NCBI GenBank assembly: GCA_947458745.1
Contig: CANGYQ010000002.1
Coordinates: 434,001 to 498,000, forward strand
Direction: 5' to 3'
From: Bryobacteraceae bacterium
GTDB lineage: Bacteria > Acidobacteriota > Terriglobia > Bryobacterales > Bryobacteraceae
DNA length: 64,000 bases
This document shows, in pieces, positions 49,181 through 58,612 of the stretch; position 1 is the first letter of the stretch; every line of letters begins with the position of its first letter. The translations under genes were made by a program, and so were the position numbers. Below the pieces are notes generated by a model. That model was given only the letters and a program-made list of their open reading frames with translations. It was not told the DNA's origin and did not search any database.

Positions 49181-50464
49181 CTAGCTCAACCGCGCCTTGG
49201 CCAGTGCCAGCGCCTCATCCGGCGTCGTGATCAATCCGTCCAACTGCGCGTCTTCCACCTCCGCCAGCACGCGCCGGAACTCCGGCCCCGGGCTATAGCC
49301 AGCCGCGATCAGCCCCGCGCCAGTCAGCAGCCGCTCCGGCCGGAGCGACTCCGGAGTCAGTTCCTCCCACCGCCTTCGCATCAACGCATAGTTGTCCAGC
49401 TTCCGGTGGCTCGATTCGCAGTCAAGGCGATGAAGTTCCAGATGTTCCTCAAACCGGTCCAGCCGGAGGAATCGCTTGATCGTCGATTCCTTCATCCGCA
49501 TCACATCACCAAACCGCATGTGGTTGGCCACCAGCAGTTCCACCTGGGTCAAGTCCGCATGGGAAAAGCGGAGCCTCTGCCCGATCTGCCGGGCGATCTT
49601 CACGCCCAGCTCCACGTGGCCGTTGAAGCGGATGCGGTCGGCCCGGGTGAAGGTTCCCGGTTTGCCCACATCATGCAACAGGACACCCCAGGCCAGCGTC
49701 GCCGGAGCGCCGGGCGGCAAGCCTTCCATCATCCGCATCACGTGCGTCCAGACATCGCCCTCCGGGTGATACTCCGGCGGCTGCTCCACGCCCTGAAACG
49801 CCTTCACCTCCGGCAACACGTATTCCAGCAGACCGGCCTGATCGAGCAACTCCAGCGCGCGCCGCGCCTGACCCTCGGTCAGCATCCGGGTCAACTCTTC
49901 CCGCACCCGTTCTGCCGCGATCGACTGGATCAATGCGGCCTGGACCTGGATCGCCCGCATCGTCTGGGGTTCAATCTCAAAGCCGAACCGCGCGGCAAAC
50001 CGGACCGCGCGCAGCAGCCGCAGATGGTCTTCCTGAAAGCGGTCCGCCGGCTGGCCGATCGCCCGGATGAGGCCGGCCTTCAGATCCGCCTGGCCGCCCA
50101 CGAAATCGAGGATCTCGCCCGACTCAGGATCAAGAAACAAGCCGTTGATGGTAAAGTCCCGGCGGGAAGCATCGCGTTCGGGCCGCGTCTCAAAGGTCAC
50201 TCGGTCGGGATGCCGGCCATCCTGATAGGCTCCGTCAGATCGGAACGTCGCCACCTCGACGCCGCCCACCAGCACGACGCCAAAATGCGCGCCCACCGCC
50301 AATGACCCGGGGAACAAGGCCTGCACCTGGTCCGGCCGGGCACTGGTGGCGACGTCCTCATCCTGGATGGCCCGCCCCAGCAAACGGTCACGCACGCAGC
50401 CTCCCACCAGGTAGGCCAAATGGCCCACCCGCCGCAGTTCCGCAACGACAGTTCTCCCATCCAT
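49181..50464 (-). CDS. cca: CCA tRNA nucleotidyltransferase with HD domain
   Basis: A 427-residue enzyme that adds or repairs the CCA end of tRNAs. I use the ATG at 50464; the open frame reaches 50518. Motifs are YLVGGCVRDRLLGR, QDEDVATSARPD (metal Asp), RRDFTINGLFLD, and ERDASRRD with the following RAI/DRFQEDHLRLLRAVRFAARF segment. The HD domain (LLHDVGKP and VANH) follows the head. Class II enzymes with an HD domain can carry phosphatase or 2',3'-cyclic phosphodiesterase activity. It is divergent from the APC permease (26-base gap). Confidence 0.92.
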   Translation of the reverse strand: MDGRTVVAELRRVGHLAYLVGGCVRDRLLGRAIQDEDVATSARPDQVQALFPGSLAVGAHFGVVLVGGVEVATFRSDGAYQDGRHPDRVTFETRPERDASRRDFTINGLFLDPESGEILDFVGGQADLKAGLIRAIGQPADRFQEDHLRLLRAVRFAARFGFEIEPQTMRAIQVQAALIQSIAAERVREELTRMLTEGQARRALELLDQAGLLEYVLPEVKAFQGVEQPPEYHPEGDVWTHVMRMMEGLPPGAPATLAWGVLLHDVGKPGTFTRADRIRFNGHVELGVKIARQIGQRLRFSHADLTQVELLVANHMRFGDVMRMKESTIKRFLRLDRFEEHLELHRLDCESSHRKLDNYALMRRRWEELTPESLRPERLLTGAGLIAAGYSPGPEFRRVLAEVEDAQLDGLITTPDEALALAKARLS

Positions 50465-50490
50465 CTCAATTGAGCGTAGAATAAACCTCT

Positions 50491-52719
50491 GTGAGCACTT
50501 CGCAGCCTGACGGGCCAACTCCCGCGGGCTCTCCCACTCGCATCGTCGTCGCGACGACGGTTGCGTTATCGTTTATCTCCTTCTGGCGTGGCGCGGCCAT
50601 CGTCCTCAGCGACCTTGCCTCCTCTTCCTACTACGCCGGCGGTATCGCGGAACAGGCCATTGGACGCTCCGCCCCGTGGTTTGTGCTGGCGGTGATGCTG
50701 TTCAGCTTCGCCGTCCGCAGCGTCTACATGGAGAGCTGCTCCATGTTCGTCCGTGGCGGCGTGTACGTGGTGGTGCGGGATTCTCTGGGCCCCAACATGG
50801 CCAAGATCTCGGTTTCCGCCCTGGTGGTGGACTACGTGCTGACTGGCCCCATCAGCGCCGTCAGTGCGGGCCAATACCTGGGCCGGCTGCTGAACGAGAT
50901 TTTTGAATTGCTGCATCAGCCCTACCACATTGAGCCCAACTGGTTCGCCATGTTCTTTGGCCTGGTGGTGACGGTCTATTTCTGGCGGTCCAACGTAAAG
51001 GGCATCCATGAATCCAGCGGCAAGGCGCTGCGGATCATGCAGATCATGACGGTGATGGTCGTATCCCTGATCATCTGGTCGTTGATCACGATCACGGTCA
51101 CCGGGCGTTGGGGGGCATTCCCGCCGCTGCCCAACATGTCCAATATCGAGTTCTCCGATGACGCGGTGGGCTGGCTGAAGGGCACCATCTGGCCCACCAT
51201 TCCGGCGGCCGCGGTGGTGGTTTGCTTCGGCCACTCCCTGCTGGCGATGTCGGGCTTTGAGACACTGGCCCAGGTCTATCGCGAGATCGCATCTCCCAAG
51301 ATGACCAACCTGAAGATTACGGCGATGATTGTCTGCTCCTACGCCGTGGTCTCCACCGGAATCGTCACGCTGTTGGCCGCCATGGTGATCCCAGAGGCCC
51401 AACGGGCCAACTACTACCAGAACCTGATCGGCGGCATGTCGATGAACCTGGTAGGCCCGGAGTTGTTGAAGCTGGGCTTCCACATTTTTGTGGTCATCGT
51501 CGGCGTGCTGATCCTCTCCGGTGCGGTGAACACCTCCATGATCGGAGCCAACGGCGTGCTCAACCGCGTCGCCGAAGATGGCGTGTTGTTGAACTGGTTC
51601 CGCAAGCCCCACGTCAAGTTCGGCACCACCTTCCGCATGGTGAACTTGATCACGCTGTTGCAGGTCGTCACCATCATTGCGTCGCAGGGCGATGTCTATC
51701 TGTTGGGCGAAGCCTACGCCTTTGGCGTCATCTGGAGCTTCTTCTTGAAGTCCCTGGGCGTGTTGGCCCTGCGTTTCCTCCGCCATGACCAGGAATACAA
51801 AGTCCCCTTCAACATCCAAGTTGGCAAAACGGAGATCCCGGTCGGTTTGGGCCTGCTGACGCTCACCCTGTTCACCATTGCCATCGCCAATCTCTTCTCC
51901 AAAAAGATCGCCACCATCTCCGGCGTCGCCTTTACCGTCGTGCTCTACATCCTGTTCCGAGTCTCCGAGCACATCAACGCCAAGGCGCGGCTGACCAAAG
52001 GCCACGGCCTGGAGATGTTCAACCTGGAGCATTCGCCCCAGATTGAAACCGAAATGCTGCACGCCCGCACCGGCTGCATCCTGGTAGCCGTGCGTGGCTA
52101 CACCCAAATGGAGCATCTGCGGAAGACCCTGCAAAAGGCCAACCTCCGCCGGCATGACATTGTCGTGATGACGGTCCGTCCGGTCGCCGGTGAAGGTGAG
52201 TATGCCTTGACCGATGACCAGTTGTTCTCGACGTACGAACAGGAACTGTTCTCTCACGTCGTCGAGATGGCGGAGAAAGAAGGCAAGCCCGTCGAACTGC
52301 TGGTGGTGCCCGCCAACGATCCCTTTATCGCCATGGTGCAGACCGCACAGCGGCTGAAGGCCTCGCGCATGGTCACCGGTGTATCGGCCAAGATGCCGTC
52401 CGACGAACTCGCCCGCCGCATCGGCTTGGCCTGGGAACGGCTGCCGGAGCCTCGCGAGCCTTTCTCGCTTGAAATCATCCGTCCGGATCGGCCTTCGAAG
52501 TTCGTCAACCTGGGCCCGCACCCGCCCCGCCTGTGGCCGGAAGATATCGACCGGTTGCATGACATCTGGCTGACTTTGTCAGAGAAGCTCAGCCTGGGTT
52601 CCGACCTCCACCATCGCGATGTCGTCGGCGTTGCCCTGCAACGCCTGGAGCGCGATCTCGATGGGGCGGACCAGGATGAAGTGGTTCAGCAAGTCAAGAG
52701 CGAGATGCGCCGGAACTAG
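50491..52719 (+). CDS. APC-superfamily permease with C-terminal cytoplasmic domain
   Basis: A 742-residue protein starting with GTG. Residues 20 to about 510 contain about twelve membrane segments of the amino acid/polyamine/organocation type. Residues about 525-660 form a soluble domain beginning TGCILVAVRGYTQMEHLRKTLQK and containing LLVVPANDPFIAMV; it looks like a universal-stress-protein (nucleotide-binding) fold. Proteins with this two-part layout are amino acid or inorganic-ion transporters whose tail may sense ATP or second messengers. The stop is followed directly by the second repeat copy. Confidence 0.82.
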   Translation: MSTSQPDGPTPAGSPTRIVVATTVALSFISFWRGAAIVLSDLASSSYYAGGIAEQAIGRSAPWFVLAVMLFSFAVRSVYMESCSMFVRGGVYVVVRDSLGPNMAKISVSALVVDYVLTGPISAVSAGQYLGRLLNEIFELLHQPYHIEPNWFAMFFGLVVTVYFWRSNVKGIHESSGKALRIMQIMTVMVVSLIIWSLITITVTGRWGAFPPLPNMSNIEFSDDAVGWLKGTIWPTIPAAAVVVCFGHSLLAMSGFETLAQVYREIASPKMTNLKITAMIVCSYAVVSTGIVTLLAAMVIPEAQRANYYQNLIGGMSMNLVGPELLKLGFHIFVVIVGVLILSGAVNTSMIGANGVLNRVAEDGVLLNWFRKPHVKFGTTFRMVNLITLLQVVTIIASQGDVYLLGEAYAFGVIWSFFLKSLGVLALRFLRHDQEYKVPFNIQVGKTEIPVGLGLLTLTLFTIAIANLFSKKIATISGVAFTVVLYILFRVSEHINAKARLTKGHGLEMFNLEHSPQIETEMLHARTGCILVAVRGYTQMEHLRKTLQKANLRRHDIVVMTVRPVAGEGEYALTDDQLFSTYEQELFSHVVEMAEKEGKPVELLVVPANDPFIAMVQTAQRLKASRMVTGVSAKMPSDELARRIGLAWERLPEPREPFSLEIIRPDRPSKFVNLGPHPPRLWPEDIDRLHDIWLTLSEKLSLGSDLHHRDVVGVALQRLERDLDGADQDEVVQQVKSEMRRN

Positions 52720-52722
52720 TTA

Positions 52723-52818
52723 GTTGACCGGATGATTTGTTGGCTTCAGCCCCATGCGTCAGCTTGGGGCTGGGCGAGCCTGTTTTTCGAACCCCAGCCG
52801 ATAAATCAGGCGGTCAAC
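52723..52818. repeat. Palindromic interspersed repeat, copy 2 (MITE-like)
   Basis: A 96-base element with terminal inverted repeats: left 52723-52745 beginning GTTGACCG, and right 52796-52818 ending CGGTCAAC; 19 of 23 positions pair. Inside lies a 24-base core (52748-52771, AGCCCCATGCGTCAGC and onward) identical to arm 1 of the copy at 27673-27696. ACTAG occurs just outside on both sides (52715-52719 and 52821-52825), a possible 5-base target duplication, although 2 to 3 bases separate it from the ends. No transposase gene is in the window. Confidence 0.75.
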
Positions 52819-52861
52819 GTACTAGCTATGCATCGAATTCAGGCCACTGCTCCAGGGGGAG

Positions 52862-53842
52862 CTACGCCGACCGGCGGGCCAGACGGAACTGCTCAAACTC
52901 CCAGGCCGTGCGCACAATCTCGCGCAGATCCGTATAGCGCGGCGTCCAGCCCAACTGTGTCTTGAGCCGAGTGGCATCCGCCACCAGACGCGCCGGGTCC
53001 CCTTCACGCCGGGGGCCGACCACGTAGGGCACGGTGCGCCCCGTAGCCTCTTCCACAGCGCGGATTACTTCCAGCACCGAATGACCGTGGCCGGTGCCGC
53101 AGTTGTAGGCTCCGGTGGCCCCGCCCGAGGAGAGCCAGTTGAGCGCAGCCAAATGAGCCGTCGCCAAGTCAGACACGTGGACGTAGTCGCGAATGCAGGT
53201 GCCATCCAGGGTCGGATAGTCGTTCCCGAACACGGTGATCGGTTTACCGGATTCGATGGCGCGGAAGATCAGCGGGATCAGGTGCGTTTCCGGGTCATGC
53301 TCTTCGCCAATCCCCAGGCCCGGCTCAGCGCCACAAGCATTGAAGTAACGCAGGCGGACACTGCGGATGCCGCGGCAGCGGTCCATCCAATCGAGAATGC
53401 GTTCGACGGTGGCTTTGGACTCTCCGTAGGGGTTCTCCGGAGCCATCGGCAGAGTCTCCGGCAGCGGTGAAACATCCACGGTGCCGTAGACCGCAGCGGT
53501 GGAAGAGAAGACGATCTTCGAGACACCGGTCTGCGCCATAGCGTTCAGCAGCGAGATGCTTCCGGCAGAGTTATTCCAGAAGTGGAGTTCCGGCAGCTTG
53601 GTCGATTCACCCACGGCAATGTAGGCCGCGAAATGGATGACAGCATCAACGCCATCCAGCAGTGGAATCAGCGAGGGGGTGTCGGTGAGATCAACCTGAC
53701 GGAGTAGACCAGGTGGGACATTGTGGGCGAAGCCACGGACAAGGCTATCGGCCACGGTGACATCGTGGCCCGCCCGGAGGAGGAATTGAACCGTATGGGA
53801 GCCGATGTAACCGGCTCCCCCGGTGACAAGTATCTTGGCCAA
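52862..53842 (-). CDS. galE: UDP-glucose 4-epimerase
   Basis: A 326-residue extended-SDR enzyme interconverting UDP-glucose and UDP-galactose. TGGAGYIGSHTVQFL holds NAD, SSTAAVYGTVD carries the Ser/Thr of the active site, and NPYGESKATVE has the YxxxK pair. RYFNACGAEP and VRDYVHVSDLA-like segments are GalE hallmarks. It starts with TTG 3 bases after the stop of the glutathione peroxidase gene (same strand), so they are probably cotranscribed. It can feed LPS and other surface polysaccharides. Confidence 0.92.
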   Translation of the reverse strand: MAKILVTGGAGYIGSHTVQFLLRAGHDVTVADSLVRGFAHNVPPGLLRQVDLTDTPSLIPLLDGVDAVIHFAAYIAVGESTKLPELHFWNNSAGSISLLNAMAQTGVSKIVFSSTAAVYGTVDVSPLPETLPMAPENPYGESKATVERILDWMDRCRGIRSVRLRYFNACGAEPGLGIGEEHDPETHLIPLIFRAIESGKPITVFGNDYPTLDGTCIRDYVHVSDLATAHLAALNWLSSGGATGAYNCGTGHGHSVLEVIRAVEEATGRTVPYVVGPRREGDPARLVADATRLKTQLGWTPRYTDLREIVRTAWEFEQFRLARRSA

Positions 53843-53845
53843 ACC

Positions 53846-54346
53846 CTACTTTAACGCTTCCTCAACGGCCTTCGTCAGTTCAGCTGATTCCGGATCCACA
53901 CCCGATTCGAAACGCTTCACCACTTGGCCGTCCTTGCCGACTAGAAACTTGGTGAAGTTCCAGCGGACGTCACCGCCGGTCTTGGTGAGCATCGCATAGA
54001 GCGGCGTCATGTCGGCGCCCTTCACCGACACCTTGGACATCATCGGAAAGGTGACCTTGTAGTTGCGCTCACAGAAAGTCTTGATCTCCGCATCCGAGCC
54101 CGGCTCCTGCGCGCCAAAGTTATTCGCGGGTACACCGACAATCACCAGACCCTGGCCCTTGTACTTCTGATAGAGCGCTTCCAGGCCCTTGTACTGCGGC
54201 GTGTAGCCGCACTGGCTGGCGACATTGACAATCAGCACGGCCTTGCCCTTGAAGGCGGCCAGCGGCTGAGGCTTACCATCAATCGAATTCATCGTGAAGT
54301 CATGGACGGAGGCAGCAAGTAGTGACATAGCTAAAAACAAGCTCAT
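53846..54346 (-). CDS. Glutathione peroxidase-like thiol peroxidase, exported form
   Basis: A 166-residue GPx-family protein with a short N-terminal hydrophobic stretch (LFLAMSLLAAS) that reads as a signal sequence. The redox residue is Cys in NVASQCGYT, and the family motif VGVPANNFGAQEPGSDAEI is complete, with a possible resolving Cys in IKTFCERNY. It uses Cys, not selenocysteine. Bacterial members usually take electrons from thioredoxin instead of glutathione. Location in the periplasm would let it protect the envelope, a theme shared with msrB. Confidence 0.9.
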   Translation of the reverse strand: MSLFLAMSLLAASVHDFTMNSIDGKPQPLAAFKGKAVLIVNVASQCGYTPQYKGLEALYQKYKGQGLVIVGVPANNFGAQEPGSDAEIKTFCERNYKVTFPMMSKVSVKGADMTPLYAMLTKTGGDVRWNFTKFLVGKDGQVVKRFESGVDPESAELTKAVEEALK

Positions 54347-54389
54347 GTTGGTCGGATGCGCGCACGGGGGCGGCGGATTCGATAAACGT

Positions 54390-55742
54390 TTACCGGCGCA
54401 ACCGGTAGATCACCGTGCCACGGGTGATGGCCACCACTTCATACTGCTTCAACCACTCCGCCAGCGCGGGCACTTTGGTGATGGCCAGCTCTGGATTGTA
54501 GCGGCCCAGGCCATCCACCAGAAAGATAGGCTTGCTGGCCGCCAGCCGCTGAAGCTGGGCGGCGGTCTGAGCAGGGTGGGCGGAAGGACGTGAGGAACTG
54601 AGGTGACGGTCGGCGAAAACGCCGGTCACCGGCTGACTCTCGAGAAACGGCGTTCCGCCCGGGAGCCGGGAAAGCGCATCGATCTCCGGGCGATAGCCCC
54701 AGGTGAACAGCGTGTCGCCCGGGCCGGCCTGCTCATCGATCACTTTGGCCGCTTGCCGCGCATCGCGGAACATCGCCAGATCTTTGGACCGCTCCGGCCG
54801 CCAGTACCCCGGAGCGTAGCGAATCAAAGGGATCAGCAGCAACGCCAGCAGCGCCCAACGGTAGCGGGCAAAACGCCCCCAGCGGCTACCGCTAATGAGT
54901 GCCTGGGAAGCCAGCCAGCACAGCGGCGGCAACAAATGGAAGTAGTAGCGCGGGAAGAAGCGGAGGCCAGCGAAGGCACACAACAGGGCCGCGCCCAGCC
55001 AGAGCAATTGCAGCCGGTCCCACTTGGCCCGCGTCGCCGCCAACACCAGCGCCGCATGGAAGCCCAGCCAGCCCGCGGTTTTCGCCAAGCCCTCGCGCCA
55101 GGGGCTGTCGAGGAACGAATCCTGGGCATACAGCGCCCCCCACCGCCAGACCTGCTCCAGATAGCCGGACATCAGAAAGGCCGGCGCGGCCACCAGCACA
55201 AAGCTCACCACCGCCTGCCCGGACCAAAGCAGCGGCAAAAACAAGACCGCCTTCGTATTGACATGGAACCCCAGCGCCAGCAACGCCCCCGCCGCCATTG
55301 GCCGCTGCCGCAGCAGCACGGCCCCCAGCACGGGCGCCAGTGTCAGCAGATCCGGCCCCAGCACCATCGACGCCGCCGGGACATCAAAGATCAAAAAGAA
55401 CGCCAGCAACGCCCCCGCCAGCCAATTGCCCGCCACGCGCGCCATCAGCCAAGCACACAGGGTGATGTAAGTGGCTCCCGCGATGCGGAGCAGTGCCCCG
55501 GTTTGCGCCCCCCACAGCGTGTAGAGCAACGGAAACAACGGCGGCTTGTCGAACCAGAAATCGGCATACAGGCTCCGCCCCGCCAGGATGTTCAGCGCTG
55601 CCGCGGTGGGGTAGGCTTCTTCCACCCACAAGACGCTGGAGTGTAGCAGCCGCGTAAACAGAGCGACGGCAAAGATGGCGAGGATGATCCGCTTATCCGA
55701 AAACGGGTCCAGAGCCGGCGCTTTGGGAGGCGGTTTCTTCAA
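54390..55742 (-). CDS. GT39/ArnT-like membrane glycosyltransferase
   Basis: A 450-residue polytopic protein with about ten membrane segments and, near the N-terminus, the sequence AGRSLYADFWFDKPPLFPLLYTLWG. The acidic DKPP motif in the first periplasmic loop is typical of GT-C enzymes of the ArnT/PMT group, which transfer sugars from polyprenyl phosphates to lipids or proteins. A soluble C-terminal part of about 100 residues follows. It starts at a TTG. Substrate and acceptor are unknown; LPS or protein modification is plausible. Confidence 0.78.
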   Translation of the reverse strand: MKKPPPKAPALDPFSDKRIILAIFAVALFTRLLHSSVLWVEEAYPTAAALNILAGRSLYADFWFDKPPLFPLLYTLWGAQTGALLRIAGATYITLCAWLMARVAGNWLAGALLAFFLIFDVPAASMVLGPDLLTLAPVLGAVLLRQRPMAAGALLALGFHVNTKAVLFLPLLWSGQAVVSFVLVAAPAFLMSGYLEQVWRWGALYAQDSFLDSPWREGLAKTAGWLGFHAALVLAATRAKWDRLQLLWLGAALLCAFAGLRFFPRYYFHLLPPLCWLASQALISGSRWGRFARYRWALLALLLIPLIRYAPGYWRPERSKDLAMFRDARQAAKVIDEQAGPGDTLFTWGYRPEIDALSRLPGGTPFLESQPVTGVFADRHLSSSRPSAHPAQTAAQLQRLAASKPIFLVDGLGRYNPELAITKVPALAEWLKQYEVVAITRGTVIYRLRR

Positions 55743-55753
55743 CTTGAGGACGC

Positions 55754-57346
55754 TTATGCGTGCAGCTCAATCATCCGGGCCTGCTTAATGGCCGGGATCT
55801 CGAGCAGTCGGGTCAGCACCGCTTCCGGTACCGTGCAATCGGTCTCGATGACGGCCACTGCGAGTAGCGGCTCACCGGGCCGGGCCGCTTCTTCTTCGCG
55901 GCCAAGTGAGAAGTTGGCGATGTTGATGCTGGCCGCGCCCAGGACTCGGCCGATGGCGCCGATCGTGCCCGGCACGTCTTCATTCACCACGTAGGTGATG
56001 TGGCCATCCAGTTTGGCTTCGCAGTAGATGCCGTTCACGCGCAGCAGGCGCATGTTGCCCAATACCAGCGCACCCTCCACCGACACCGTACCGTCGCTGG
56101 TTTCCAGCTCCACCCGCACCGTATCGGTGTAGGAGGACGTCTGCTTCTCATGCACCTCGGCCACGCGCAGACCGCGCTGGCTGGCCAGTTGCATGGCGTT
56201 CACCAGGTTGGCCTTGTGGGTCAAGGAGCCATTCAGCAATCCGGCCAAACCGGCATTGCGGACCAACTGTGTGGTCAACTCCGCCACCCGGCCGGTGTAT
56301 GAAAATCGCGCCGACTTGGGGTTGCCGGAAGAGATGGAAGTGGCAAACGTGCCCAGACGCTCCGCCAAGGCGATGTACGGCCCCAGCGTGCGGTACTGCT
56401 CCGGCGAAATCGTCGGCATGTTGACCGCATTGACGGCCACGCCGCTGGTCAGGTACTGCACCACCTGCTCCATGATGCGAACACCGACGATGTCCTTGGC
56501 CTCTTCAGTCACTCCACCGATGTGCGGCGTCGCGATCAGATTGGGCGCTTTGAGCAATGGATGATCGGAAGGCAGCGGCTCCGGATCAAACACGTCCAGC
56601 CCCGCACCGCCCACCTTACCGGAACGCAGACCTTCCAACAGTGCGTCATTATCCACCAGGCCGCCCTGGGCGCAGTTGATGATGCGGACACCATCACGCA
56701 TCTTCGCGATCGAAGCGGCATTGATTACTTTACTGGTGGCCGGCGTCAGTGCCACATGGAGCGTCAGGTAATCACTGGCCGCATAAAGCTGTTCCAGCGA
56801 CACCAGTTCGACATCCAGGTCTACCGCCGCCTGCGGATTCACAAACGGGTCATGGGCAATCACATGCATCGCGAAGGCCTTGGCGCGCACTACTACTTCG
56901 CGCCCAATGGAGCCCATGCCGAAAATGCCCAGCGTCTTGCCGCGCAGTTCGTGCCCCACAAAGCTGCGCCGCTCCCACTTGCCGCTGGTGGTGGACGCAG
57001 TGGCGGCGGGGATCATGCGGGCCAGCGATAACATCAGCGCCATCGTGTGTTCCGCCACGGAGACGGCGTTGATGCCCGGCGTGTGCATCACCAGCACACC
57101 CGCCGCAGTGGCGGCCGGCAGATCAATGTTCTCCGCACCCACACCAGCGCGGCCGATCACGCGCAATTTCGGTGCGCGGGTAATGACGGAACGGTCCACC
57201 TTCTGGCTGCGCACCACCAGGGCGTCGCAATCGGCCAGATGGGGGCCATAGGCATCGGGCGTCGCGATCACGACTTCCCAACCCTTCTGAGCGTTCAGTA
57301 CATCCAGAGCGGCCGGTGTGACCGCTTCGGCAACAAGAACTTTCAT
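55754..57346 (-). CDS. serA: D-3-phosphoglycerate dehydrogenase
   Basis: A 530-residue long-form SerA, started at the ATG at 57346 (AGGAGA 6 bases upstream; a TTG lies one codon before). It has the catalytic domain with VLVMHTPGINAVSVAEH, the NAD fold GIFGMGSIGREV, and the HIGG active-site His in IATPHIGGVTEEAKD. The ASB intervening domain and a C-terminal ACT domain (VVNEDVPGTIGAIGRVLGAASINIANFSLGR) for serine feedback follow. It opens serine synthesis from 3-phosphoglycerate. The next gene upstream on the same strand is an aminotransferase that could act in the same pathway. Confidence 0.94.
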   Translation of the reverse strand: MKVLVAEAVTPAALDVLNAQKGWEVVIATPDAYGPHLADCDALVVRSQKVDRSVITRAPKLRVIGRAGVGAENIDLPAATAAGVLVMHTPGINAVSVAEHTMALMLSLARMIPAATASTTSGKWERRSFVGHELRGKTLGIFGMGSIGREVVVRAKAFAMHVIAHDPFVNPQAAVDLDVELVSLEQLYAASDYLTLHVALTPATSKVINAASIAKMRDGVRIINCAQGGLVDNDALLEGLRSGKVGGAGLDVFDPEPLPSDHPLLKAPNLIATPHIGGVTEEAKDIVGVRIMEQVVQYLTSGVAVNAVNMPTISPEQYRTLGPYIALAERLGTFATSISSGNPKSARFSYTGRVAELTTQLVRNAGLAGLLNGSLTHKANLVNAMQLASQRGLRVAEVHEKQTSSYTDTVRVELETSDGTVSVEGALVLGNMRLLRVNGIYCEAKLDGHITYVVNEDVPGTIGAIGRVLGAASINIANFSLGREEEAARPGEPLLAVAVIETDCTVPEAVLTRLLEIPAIKQARMIELHA

Positions 57347-57392
57347 CAACGTCTCCTCGTGTCAGGACCGGCTTGGGATGCCAAGAGGCCCG

Positions 57393-58562
57393 TCAAACTA
57401 ACACTGCTTCCGTCGCGATGGCCACGGCCGCATAGGCTTCCTGCGCCGCCGCCACGCCCTTGCCGAACTGAACCGGATACCCGTTGGCCGCCAGAATCAA
57501 CTCCAACTGCGCGATCAGCATGAAGCAGTCAGAGATGTCGAAATAACCTAAGTGGGCGATCCGGAAAATCTGTCCCTGCATGGAGCCCTGGCCGTTGGTA
57601 ATGATCGAACCGAAGCGCGTCCGGAACTCCTTCACGATCACGCCGGAATCCATTCCCGGCGGGGCCTTGATGGCCGTCACTGAGTTGCCCGGTGATGACG
57701 AAAACAGCTCCAGACCCAGCGCCGTGGCGGCCTTCCGCGTGGCCTGAGCCAGAAACTCAGCATTGGCGATCAGCTTGTCCATACCCAGTTCCTTGACATA
57801 GGTCAATGCCTCGGCCAGCGCCAACAGGATGGCGATGGAAGGGGTCCAGGCGCTTTCGCCATTCACGGCGTTCTTCAGTTCCTTGCGCAGGTCGAAATAG
57901 AACCGCGGCAACTGCGCGGACCGGCCAGCCTCCCATGCCTTCGGGCTGATCGACAAGAACGCAACGCCCGGCGGGATCATAAACGCCTTCTGTGACCCTC
58001 CGGCCACTACATCCAGGCCCCACTCATCGATTTCCAGCGGCATCGTGCCCAGGCCCGTGATCGCATCCACGATCATCAGCGCCTTGGTCTGCTTGACGGC
58101 CAGGCCTATCCGGCGGATATCGTGCATGGAGCCGGTGGAAGTCTCCGATGCCTGCACCATCACCGCCTTCAGGTCAGGATGCTCCGCCAGCGCCTGCTCC
58201 ACCGCTTCCGGCGCAACCGCGCTGCCATATTCGGCGGTCAGCACCGTGGCCTTCAGGCCCCAGGCCTTGGCAATTTCAATGAACCGTTCGCCAAACTTGC
58301 CCGCCGAACAGATCAGCACATGGTCGCCGGGCGAAAGAAAGTTCGCCGCAGCAGCTTCAAGGGCACCGGAACCGGACGCCACCAGCACCAGCACGTCATT
58401 CTTGGTGCCCATGACAAACTGCAAATCCGCCAGCACTTGCTTATACAATTTGCGGAAATCGGCCGTCCGGTGATGGATGTCGGCGCCCATCATGGCATGC
58501 ATCGCCTGGGGCAGTAGCGGGGTAGGGCCCGGGGTCAGGAGTCGCTGTTTCTTGATATACAC
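57393..58562 (-). CDS. Class V aminotransferase (serine/alanine-glyoxylate type)
   Basis: A 389-residue PLP enzyme of the alanine-glyoxylate/serine-pyruvate transaminase group. The N-terminus LLTPGPTPLLPQAMHAMMG and the PLP-lysine segment AGGSQKAFMIPPGVAFLSIS are typical of it, as is the DAITGLGTMPLEIDEWGLDVV segment. It may act as phosphoserine aminotransferase substitute beside serA, or transaminate glyoxylate. It starts with GTG and precedes serA by 46 bases on the same strand. The pathway link is inferred from proximity. Confidence 0.87.
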   Translation of the reverse strand: MYIKKQRLLTPGPTPLLPQAMHAMMGADIHHRTADFRKLYKQVLADLQFVMGTKNDVLVLVASGSGALEAAAANFLSPGDHVLICSAGKFGERFIEIAKAWGLKATVLTAEYGSAVAPEAVEQALAEHPDLKAVMVQASETSTGSMHDIRRIGLAVKQTKALMIVDAITGLGTMPLEIDEWGLDVVAGGSQKAFMIPPGVAFLSISPKAWEAGRSAQLPRFYFDLRKELKNAVNGESAWTPSIAILLALAEALTYVKELGMDKLIANAEFLAQATRKAATALGLELFSSSPGNSVTAIKAPPGMDSGVIVKEFRTRFGSIITNGQGSMQGQIFRIAHLGYFDISDCFMLIAQLELILAANGYPVQFGKGVAAAQEAYAAVAIATEAVLV

Positions 58563-58612
58563 AGGTTGGCGGCCAGTCGGGGGAACTCGGGTCTCTATTA
58601 GAATAGCAAAGC

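Noticed and set aside
50566-52560. A 664-residue open frame on the minus strand
   Set aside because: It lies opposite the APC permease, is rich in His, Gln, Asp and Arg as GC-rich antisense frames are, and has no recognisable motif. It is a shadow of the real gene.
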